Shown here piece by piece: positions 1-6,350 of a DNA stretch of 16,303 nt. Below the pieces are notes generated by a model. It did no database searches. It had not been told where the DNA came from and was given only the letters and a program-made list of their open reading frames with translations. Made by a program: the position numbers and the translations under genes. Location: positions 1-16,303 of the forward strand of contig CAAENU010000160.1 in NCBI GenBank assembly GCA_900757415.1. The letters are read 5' to 3'. The DNA is from an uncultured Oscillospiraceae bacterium (GTDB lineage: Bacteria; Bacillota; Clostridia; Oscillospirales; Oscillospiraceae). Every line of letters starts with the position of its first letter. The first letter of the stretch is position 1.

Positions 1-903
1 GAACGCAAGCTGCACAACACATGGGTCTACATCAAACGGCATTGGCAGCTTTACCTGTTGTTCCTGCTGCCTGCCGTGGCGCTGACGCTGGTGTTCAAGT
101 ACGCTCCCATGGGCGGTGTGCTGATCGCGTTCCAGAAGTACAATCCCTTCAAAGGTATCTGGGGCAGCGAGTGGGTAGGCTTTAAAAACTTTACCCGCTT
201 CATGTCCTCGCCGGACTTCCAGCGTTATCTGATCAACACCCTGAAGCTGAGCGTCTACGGTCTGCTGTGGGGCTTCCCGATCCCCATCCTGCTGGCATTC
301 CTGCTCAACCGTATCGAGAGCAAGAAGATCAAGCAGAAGGTGCAGCTGGTGCTGTATATGCCCAACTTCATCTCGGTCATCGTGCTGTGCGGCATCGTCC
401 GGGTGCTGCTGAGTGTCACCGGCCCGGTGAACGGCCTGTTTCACACCAGCATCAACTTCATGACGCTGCCGGAAGCATTCCGCCCCATCTACATCATCAG
501 CGGCATCTGGCAGGGTGCTGGCTGGGCATCCATCATGTACACCGCATCCCTTTCTAACGCCAGCAAAGATCTGAAGGAAGCTGCGATGATCGACGGCGCA
601 AACCTGATCCAGCAGATCATGACGGTGGAGTGGCCCGCCATTAAGGATATGGTCGTTATTCAGTTTATCCTGCAGGCAGGCAACATCATGAGCATCGGTT
701 TTGAAAAAGCCTATGCCCTGCAAACGGACCTGAACCTGAACACTGCCGAGATCATTGCAACCTACGTTTATAAAAAGGGCCTGTTGGACGGCGATTACAG
801 CTTTTCCACGGCAGTCGGTCTGTTCAACACCGTTGTCAACGTCATCCTGCTGATCGCAGTGAACAAGGTCGTTGCCAAAATGAACGATGGCAAGGGCTTG
901 TAA
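1..903 (+). CDS. Sugar ABC transporter permease, LplB type (5' end cut)
   Basis: Inner-membrane permease of a CUT1-family carbohydrate importer. The frame is open to base 1 and the upstream codons read like the usual N-terminus (KRHWQLYLLFLLP), so the gene starts just outside the window and the TTG at 58 is not its start. About six hydrophobic segments are visible. The cytoplasmic EAA loop that docks the ATPase is at 577-597 (EAAMIDGAN), followed by WPAI. It ends in the MNDGKGL tail typical of LplB proteins. It lies 13 nt before the second permease, and binding protein and glycosidase genes follow, so it should form a heterodimer with the next gene. No ATPase gene lies nearby; these systems commonly share an MsmK-like ATPase encoded elsewhere. 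The substrate cannot be read from the sequence; the GH32 gene suggests fructosides. Confidence 0.93.
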   Translation, partial: ERKLHNTWVYIKRHWQLYLLFLLPAVALTLVFKYAPMGGVLIAFQKYNPFKGIWGSEWVGFKNFTRFMSSPDFQRYLINTLKLSVYGLLWGFPIPILLAFLLNRIESKKIKQKVQLVLYMPNFISVIVLCGIVRVLLSVTGPVNGLFHTSINFMTLPEAFRPIYIISGIWQGAGWASIMYTASLSNASKDLKEAAMIDGANLIQQIMTVEWPAIKDMVVIQFILQAGNIMSIGFEKAYALQTDLNLNTAEIIATYVYKKGLLDGDYSFSTAVGLFNTVVNVILLIAVNKVVAKMNDGKGL

Positions 904-910
904 GGAGGGG
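904..910 (+). promoter_or_regulatory. Ribosome binding site of second permease
   Basis: GGAGGGG begins directly after the stop codon of the first permease and lies 6 nt before the ATG at 917. It fixes this start against an upstream in-frame alternative at 887 that would overlap the preceding gene. Confidence 0.8.
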
Positions 911-916
911 TTTACC

Positions 917-1822
917 ATGGCAAAACAGAAAAAATCAAAAATGGCCCTCTACACCAAACAAGATAAGATCATCCTGTACTGCGGCTACGCACTTCTGGGC
1001 TTGTTCCTGCTGGCGATCATCGTTCCGATGATCTACATCGTCATCGCGTCCTTTATGGACCCGGTCACTCTGCAAAACAAGGGCATCTCCTTTGATTTCA
1101 GCAAGTGGAGTCTGGATGCTTACCAGCGTGTCGTTTCGGACAAGCAGATCTGGGTCGGCTTCAGGAACGCGATACTTTATTCGATCATCTTCACCATCAT
1201 CTCGGTAGCTGTGACGATGCTTGCCGCTTATCCCATGTCGCTGCCGGACTTCAAAGGCAAAGCGATCTTCAACACCTTGTTTGTGATCACGATGTTTTTC
1301 AGCGGCGGTCTGATCCCCACCTACTTGCTCATCAACAATCTGGGTCTGCTGGATTCCATGTGGGCGGTCATTCTGCCGGGCGCATTCAGCGTGTGGAACA
1401 TGATCATTGCCCGTACCTATTATCAAGGCATCCCGCGTGAGCTGCGTGAAGCTGCGGATGTGGATGGAGCCAGCGAGATGCTTTACTTCTTCAAGATCCT
1501 GCTGCCCGTCTGTATGCCGGTGGTGGCAGTTCTGGCTCTGTGGCAGTTCGTGGCCATGTGGAACAGCTACTTTGACGCCATGATCTACCTGAACAGCGCA
1601 TCGAAGCAGCCGCTGCAGCTGGTGCTGCGTTCCATCCTGATCCAGAGCCAGCCGGAATCCGGCATGATCGCAGATATCCAGAGCACGGCCGAGCGTGCGA
1701 AGATGGCAGAGCTGCTCAAATATGCAACCATTATTATTTCCAGTCTGCCGCTGCTGGTGATGTATCCCTTCTTCCAGAAGTATTTTGATGCCGGCATCAT
1801 GGCTGGTTCCATTAAAGGCTGA
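917..1822 (+). CDS. Carbohydrate ABC transporter permease, LplC/YtcP type
   Basis: Second membrane subunit of the CUT1 importer, 301 aa from the ATG chosen for its strong ribosome binding site. The N-terminus is basic (MAKQKKSKMALYTKQDK), followed by a first membrane helix near residues 19-45 and about five more. The EAA loop is at residues 178-184 (EAADVDG), followed by ILLPVCMP, as expected for the ATPase-contacting loop. The C-terminus FQKYFDAGIMAGSIKG is the characteristic LplC/YtcP ending. It is co-transcribed with the preceding permease and followed after 75 nt by the lipoprotein binding protein. The family assignment is secure; substrate is inferred only from the GH32 neighbour. Confidence 0.94.
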   Translation: MAKQKKSKMALYTKQDKIILYCGYALLGLFLLAIIVPMIYIVIASFMDPVTLQNKGISFDFSKWSLDAYQRVVSDKQIWVGFRNAILYSIIFTIISVAVTMLAAYPMSLPDFKGKAIFNTLFVITMFFSGGLIPTYLLINNLGLLDSMWAVILPGAFSVWNMIIARTYYQGIPRELREAADVDGASEMLYFFKILLPVCMPVVAVLALWQFVAMWNSYFDAMIYLNSASKQPLQLVLRSILIQSQPESGMIADIQSTAERAKMAELLKYATIIISSLPLLVMYPFFQKYFDAGIMAGSIKG

Positions 1823-1897
1823 GGATATTCCAGAATTTTTGAGCCGGTACGCTCATCTGTTACACGAAGAAAGAAACATAAAAAAGGAGAAAATACC

Positions 1898-3571
1898 ATG
1901 AAAAAGCTGATCTCTCGCCGCAACTTCCTCAAGGTCTGCGCTCTGGCGGGCTCTGCCGCTGCTCTGTCTGCCTGTGGCGGCGGCAAATCCACCGGCGGCA
2001 ACAATTCTGCTGCCGCAGCTGTGGACGTAACCGGTGCCGTTACATTTCCGCTGCCCGAAAAGGTCACCTTTACCGGTATGACCAGCTTCCCTGTTGGCAG
2101 CGAACCCGAACCGAACAACCGCACCATCTTCAAGCGTCTGGAAGAGCAGACCAATGTGCACATCGACTGGACCGCCATCCAGTCCGACCAGTGGAGCGAT
2201 AAGATCACCCTGAATATGTCCAACCCCAACACCCTGACGGATTTTGTTTTTACTGCTGATTTTAGCGACAGCAATCTGCTGCGCTACGCAGATCAGGGTG
2301 TCATCCTCAATCTGGAAGACTACATTGACAACAATATGCCTTATCTCCAGAAGGTCTTTGAGCAGTACCCGGAGTACCGCACCATGTGCACCGACAGCGA
2401 TGGCCACATCTGGGCACTGCCCTGGATCGAGCAGCTCGGCTCAGAAAAGACCGCCATCCAGACCATTGGCAACATGAGCTTCATCAATACCAAGTGGCTG
2501 AACTTCCTCGGTCTGTCCATGCCCACCACGGTGGACGAGTTTGAACAGGTGCTGATGGCATTCCGTGATAACGCTGCTTCCATCAAGGCAGAGTATGGCA
2601 TTGACGGCGACATCATCCCCATGTCCTGCATCGTCAACAACGGCGATCAGGACCCCAGCATCCTCATCAATGGCTTTGGCGAAGGCTACGGCGATGCAGA
2701 CAAGGACCGCCATATCGCTGTTACCAACGACCGGAAAGTTATCTGTGCCGCCACCCAGCAGGGCTACCGCGATGGTCTGGACTGGCTGCACAAGCTGTAT
2801 GACGAAAAGCTCATCGACCCGGAGTGCTTCACGCAGGAGTGGTCCACCTATGTTTCCAAGGGCAAGGCTGGCCGCTATGGTGTCTGCTTCAGCTGGGACG
2901 TTGCCAACATTGACAACCTGACCGACTGGGAGCCGCTGCCCGCCCTGACCGCCGATACCCGGAATATCACCCCGCAGAACGGCTCTTTCACCAGCGGCTT
3001 TGCCCGCGGCAGATGCGTTGTCACCGCAAAGGCGGAGAACCCCGCACTGGTTTGCGCATGGCTGGATCAGATGTACGCACCCCTCCAGTCTCCGCAGAAC
3101 AACTGGGGTACTTACGGCGATGCGGAAGGCTTTAACATTTTTGAACTGTCCACCAACGATAAGGGTGAGCCCATGCTGAAGCACGCTCCTCTGGGCGATG
3201 CTTCTCCCGTGGAAGTCCGTGAAGCCCAGTGTGTCAGTGGGCCTCTGGCGGTTCTGGATGATTACTATGGTGTATACGTTACCTGCCCGGACGATGCACA
3301 GTACCGTCTGGACTGGATCAAGAACATCTACACCCCGGATATGAACAACGATTATGTCTATCCCAATGTCTTTATGAGCAACGAGGACACCGAGCAGGTC
3401 TCTAACCTGCAGGCAGATCTGCAGACCTACATGAATACCCAGAAGGCGGACTGGATCATGAACGGCACGACCGATGCAGAGTGGAACGAATATCTGAGCA
3501 AGCTGGAAGACTACGGCCTGTCCGACTATCTGGGCATCATGCAGAAATATCTGGATGCTTACTACGCATAA
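1898..3571 (+). CDS. Extracellular solute-binding lipoprotein of sugar ABC transporter
   Basis: Substrate-capturing lipoprotein of the importer, 557 aa, in the size range of LipO/YtcQ-type binding proteins. The start is set by AAGGAGA at 1884-1890. The signal region has a twin-arginine motif (SRRNFLK, residues 6-12), a short hydrophobic stretch and a lipobox LSAC with Cys26 as the expected lipidation site, then a Gly/Ser/Asn-rich linker. The mature part shows the family's usual pattern, including a FVFTADFSDSNLLRYADQG stretch near residue 110 and many Trp/Tyr residues that could stack on sugars. It should sit on the outer face of the membrane and feed the two permeases. The gap to the GH32 gene is 24 nt. 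Exact ligand is unknown; sucrose or fructo-oligosaccharides are the inference from context. Confidence 0.93.
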   Translation: MKKLISRRNFLKVCALAGSAAALSACGGGKSTGGNNSAAAAVDVTGAVTFPLPEKVTFTGMTSFPVGSEPEPNNRTIFKRLEEQTNVHIDWTAIQSDQWSDKITLNMSNPNTLTDFVFTADFSDSNLLRYADQGVILNLEDYIDNNMPYLQKVFEQYPEYRTMCTDSDGHIWALPWIEQLGSEKTAIQTIGNMSFINTKWLNFLGLSMPTTVDEFEQVLMAFRDNAASIKAEYGIDGDIIPMSCIVNNGDQDPSILINGFGEGYGDADKDRHIAVTNDRKVICAATQQGYRDGLDWLHKLYDEKLIDPECFTQEWSTYVSKGKAGRYGVCFSWDVANIDNLTDWEPLPALTADTRNITPQNGSFTSGFARGRCVVTAKAENPALVCAWLDQMYAPLQSPQNNWGTYGDAEGFNIFELSTNDKGEPMLKHAPLGDASPVEVREAQCVSGPLAVLDDYYGVYVTCPDDAQYRLDWIKNIYTPDMNNDYVYPNVFMSNEDTEQVSNLQADLQTYMNTQKADWIMNGTTDAEWNEYLSKLEDYGLSDYLGIMQKYLDAYYA

Positions 3572-3595
3572 GAATTCTTTCCTTTGGAGGATTCC

Positions 3596-5071
3596 ATGAA
3601 CGATTTGACCTTACAAAAAGCCCGTGCCTACGAGGCCGAGCACGGCGCTGCCATTTCCCCGGCGGAACGCCCTGCTTACCACATGACTCCTTATGTGGGC
3701 TGGCTCAACGACCCCAACGGCTTCTCCTACTATAAGGGGCAGTACCATCAGTTCTATCAGTATAACCCCTACGATGTGCGGTGGGCGCCTATGCACTGGG
3801 GTCACGCCGTCAGCACCGACCTGCTGCACTGGGAGTATCTGCCCTGTGCGCTGGCCCCGGATTCCCCGGCGGACAACGGCCCCGGCTGCTTCTCCGGCTC
3901 TGCCACCCAGATGGATGACGGCAAGCAGCTGCTGATGTACACCAGCGTGGTGGCAGAAAAGCAGCCCAATGGGGAGATGCGGGACATCCAGACCCAGAGC
4001 ATTGCCATCGGTGACGGTCTCAACTACGAAAAACCCGCCTGCAACCCGGTGCTGACCCAGAAAGACCTGCCGGAAGGCTTCAGCAAGTTCGACTTCCGGG
4101 ACCCCAAGATCTGGCGGGAGGCCGACGGCACCTACTCCGTCGTTACTGTCTGCCTCGCCGAGGATGGCAGCGGCGCAGCGGCACTGTTCCAGAGCAAGGA
4201 CGGCTTCGACTGGCACTTTGTCACGGTGCTGGAACGCTGCAACAACCAGTACGGCAAAATGTGGGAGTGCCCGGACTTCTTCCCGCTGGACGGCAAGCAG
4301 GTCTTGATGCTCGGCCCCATGGAGATGCTGCCCAAGGGCGAGTTCCACAACGGTCACAACGTGATTGCCTTCATCGGCAGCTACGACCAAGCCACCCACA
4401 CCTTCACGAAAGAGAATGTGCAGCTGATGGATGGCGGCATCGACTTCTACGCCACTCAGACCACCCTTGCCCCGGATGGCCGCCGGATCATGACTGCATG
4501 GCTGCAAACATGGTCGGACACCGAGGATAAGCCCAAGGGCTGCAAGTGGTTCGGGCAGACCATCTGCCCCCGCGAGCTGCACATCAAGGACGGACGCATT
4601 ATTCAGACCCCCGTGCGGGAGCTGGATGCCGCCCACGGCAAGCGCATCTTCCACGAAAATGTGACGGTGCAAAGCGAAACTTCTCTGGAAGGCATCAAGG
4701 GCCGTGTGGCGGACCTGACCGTTACGGTGCAGCCCGGCGAATACCGCACCTTCACCCTGAAGCTGGCCGCCGATGCAGACCATCACAACAGCCTGACCTA
4801 CGACCCCCACACCTCCGAGCTGACGCTGGATCGCAGCTATGCCGGTTCCCGTGCCGACATCGTGCACCGCCGCAGCTGCAAGGTGCGCAGCCAGAACGGT
4901 GCCCTGAAACTCCGCATCCTGCTGGATAAAAACAGCGTGGAGGTCTTTGTCAATGACGGCGAGCAGACCATGACCGTATGGATCTACACCCCCCAGTCTG
5001 CCGACGGCATCACCTTTGCCGCCGATGGCAAAGCAATTATCACAGCAGAACAGTTTGAGCTGAATCTGTAA
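3596..5071 (+). CDS. GH32 beta-fructofuranosidase / sucrose-6-phosphate hydrolase
   Basis: Cytoplasmic glycosidase that cleaves terminal beta-fructosyl units from sucrose, sucrose-6-phosphate or short fructans. The 491-aa product from the ATG at 3596 has no signal peptide; GGAGG at 3586-3590 selects this ATG over the in-frame TTG at 3584. All three GH32 catalytic signatures are present: WLNDPNG with nucleophile Asp39, FRDPK with transition-state stabiliser Asp169, and WECPDFF with acid/base Glu224. These lie in the N-terminal five-bladed propeller; residues from about 345 on form the beta-sandwich. Length fits bacterial SacA/ScrB enzymes. Because the neighbours are ABC transporter genes and not a PTS, the natural substrate is more likely unphosphorylated sucrose or kestose-type oligosaccharide. 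It is the last gene of the operon. Confidence 0.95.
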   Translation: MNDLTLQKARAYEAEHGAAISPAERPAYHMTPYVGWLNDPNGFSYYKGQYHQFYQYNPYDVRWAPMHWGHAVSTDLLHWEYLPCALAPDSPADNGPGCFSGSATQMDDGKQLLMYTSVVAEKQPNGEMRDIQTQSIAIGDGLNYEKPACNPVLTQKDLPEGFSKFDFRDPKIWREADGTYSVVTVCLAEDGSGAAALFQSKDGFDWHFVTVLERCNNQYGKMWECPDFFPLDGKQVLMLGPMEMLPKGEFHNGHNVIAFIGSYDQATHTFTKENVQLMDGGIDFYATQTTLAPDGRRIMTAWLQTWSDTEDKPKGCKWFGQTICPRELHIKDGRIIQTPVRELDAAHGKRIFHENVTVQSETSLEGIKGRVADLTVTVQPGEYRTFTLKLAADADHHNSLTYDPHTSELTLDRSYAGSRADIVHRRSCKVRSQNGALKLRILLDKNSVEVFVNDGEQTMTVWIYTPQSADGITFAADGKAIITAEQFELNL

Positions 5072-5105
5072 CCTGATTTTCCCTTCATTTCTCCTTCATT
5101 AAAAT

Positions 5106-5152
5106 ACAGCCCCGCTTTGGCTTCTCCTTCACCAAAGCGGGGCTGTGTTTTT
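5106..5152 (+). terminator. Rho-independent terminator of the sugar-uptake/GH32 operon
   Basis: A perfect 15-bp stem (5106-5120 with 5132-5146, ACAGCCCCGCTTTGG and its complement) with an 11-nt loop is followed by G and five T. It lies 35 nt after the GH32 stop codon. Confidence 0.9.
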
Positions 5153-5165
5153 GTCGTGCGGCGGC

Positions 5166-5210
5166 AAAAGACCGGAGTTGTAAAGCCGTTTGGCCAAACA
5201 ACTCCGGTCT
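5166..5210 (-). terminator. Probable terminator of the SDR dehydrogenase gene
   Basis: A perfect 13-bp inverted repeat (5169-5181 with 5198-5210, AGACCGGAGTTGT and its complement) encloses a 16-nt loop. On the minus strand the 3' arm runs into TTTT. It lies about 65 nt downstream of the dehydrogenase stop and forms a convergent pair with the GH32 terminator. The T-run is short, so efficiency is uncertain. Confidence 0.65.
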
Positions 5211-5274
5211 CTTTGGTTGGGGCTTGCGCAGCAGCCCCTTGCGTTTTATTTACCCGATCGGCTCAGCAATCGTC

Positions 5275-6084
5275 TCAGCCCGGCTGCTTGCCGATGTAAG
5301 CGAGGATGCCGCCGTCAACGTACAGGATCAGGCCGTTGACGAAGTTGGAAGCCTCGGATGCGAGGAAGACAGCGGGTCCGCCCAGATCGTCTGCCTCGCC
5401 CCAGCGGCCAGCGGGGGTCTTGGCGACGATGAACTGATCGAAGGGATGGCGGCTGCCGTCCGGCTGGATCTCGCGCAGGGGTGCGGTCTGCGGGGTAGCG
5501 ATGTAGCCGGGTCCAATGCCGTTGCACTGGATGTTGTACTGGCCGTACTCGGAAGCGATGTTCTTGGTCAGCATCTTCAGGCCGCCCTTGGCAGCAGCGT
5601 AAGCGGAGACGGTCTCACGGCCCAGCTCGCTCATCATGGAGCAGATGTTGATGATCTTGCCGCCGCCCTGAGCGATCATGTCGGGGATGACGGTCTTTGC
5701 CACGATAAAGGGAGCGTTCAGGTCCACATCCACCACCTGACGGAACTGAGCAGCGCTCATTTCGGTCATGGGGATGCGCTTGATGATGCCCGCATTGTTG
5801 ACCAGAATATTGATGTGGCCGACTTCGGCGGTGATCTTTGCCACCAGAGCGTTCACGGCGTCCTCATCGGTGACGTCGCAGACGTAGCCGTGGGCGTCGA
5901 TGCCAGCCTCTTTGTAAGCGGCAAGACCCTTGTCCACAAGCTCCTGCTTGATGTCGTTGAACACGATGGTCGCGCCATTGGCTGCCAGTGCCTTGGCGAT
6001 GGCCATGCCGATGCCGTAGGATGCGCCGGTGATCAGCGCGATCTTGCCGGTGAGATCAAAGGATTTGGGAGTACAAGTTGCCAT
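5275..6084 (-). CDS. SDR-family gluconate 5-dehydrogenase / DhuD-KduD-like oxidoreductase
   Basis: Cytoplasmic NAD(P)-dependent short-chain dehydrogenase of 269 aa, the classical length. The cofactor motif TGASYGIG is at residues 19-26, NNAG at 96-99, and the catalytic Ser149, Tyr162 and Lys166 (YAAAK) are present; GPGYIATPQTAPLRE at 191-205 is typical of the gluconate 5-dehydrogenase branch. From memory it closely resembles streptococcal Ga5DH. The reaction may be 5-ketogluconate/gluconate interconversion, or, as for streptococcal DhuD and for KduD, reduction of 3-deoxy-D-glycero-2,5-hexodiulosonate to 2-keto-3-deoxygluconate. The GH88 and GUS genes in this window favour the uronate role, though this gene has its own promoter and terminator. 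GAAGGAAGG at 6092-6100 sets the start. Fold and active site are secure; substrate is inferred. Confidence 0.93.
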   Translation of the reverse strand: MATCTPKSFDLTGKIALITGASYGIGMAIAKALAANGATIVFNDIKQELVDKGLAAYKEAGIDAHGYVCDVTDEDAVNALVAKITAEVGHINILVNNAGIIKRIPMTEMSAAQFRQVVDVDLNAPFIVAKTVIPDMIAQGGGKIINICSMMSELGRETVSAYAAAKGGLKMLTKNIASEYGQYNIQCNGIGPGYIATPQTAPLREIQPDGSRHPFDQFIVAKTPAGRWGEADDLGGPAVFLASEASNFVNGLILYVDGGILAYIGKQPG

Positions 6085-6140
6085 AGAAATACCTTCCTTC
6101 AGAATGTTTTTTCGGGGCGGTGAGCCTTTTCAGCTTGTCC

Positions 6141-6154
6141 GGTATCAGTATACC
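6141..6154 (-). promoter_or_regulatory. Extended -10 promoter with overlapping dyad upstream of SDR gene
   Basis: On the minus strand TGTGGTATACT gives an extended -10 (TATACT at 6147-6152), about 62 nt before the dehydrogenase ATG. No good -35 box is seen. The -10 lies within the dyad GGTAT-N4-ATACC (6141-6154), with weaker outer symmetry TGT/ACA, so a repressor site overlapping the promoter is plausible. Confidence 0.5.
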
Positions 6155-6243
6155 ACATCTGCAGCGGCTGCGCCATAACTCATTTTGCGAAGAAGCTGCT
6201 TTTTTTGAAGTTTCAGGGAGCGAAAACTGACCACGACCCATCC

Positions 6244-6274
6244 GCCGTGCTGTTCAAGTCCTCTTATCCGCACA
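6244..6274 (+). repeat. Direct repeat copy 1, contains tRNA-Leu 3' end
   Basis: A 31-bp sequence identical to 6411-6441. Its last 22 bases match the T-loop, 3' T-stem and 3' acceptor strand of a tRNA-Leu (TTCAAGTCCTCTTATCCGC plus discriminator region), but the 5' T-stem needed to pair with CCTCT is replaced by GTGCTG, so no functional tRNA is encoded. This fits a residue of integration at a tRNA-Leu 3' end. Confidence 0.75.
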
Positions 6275-6350
6275 ATAAAGAGTTTCCAAAAGAGCTATTG
6301 TAAAGCGGCATGCTTTAGCGGTAGTCCTCTTGGTAGACATTCCTAAATCT

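Noticed and set aside
1840..1855. Small hairpin TGAGC-N6-GCTCA before the binding-protein gene
   Set aside because: Only 5 bp, no T-run after it; too weak to call a terminator or regulatory element.
5224..6123. 299-codon + strand frame opposite the dehydrogenase
   Set aside because: Antisense shadow of a gene with complete SDR motifs; no recognizable protein features.
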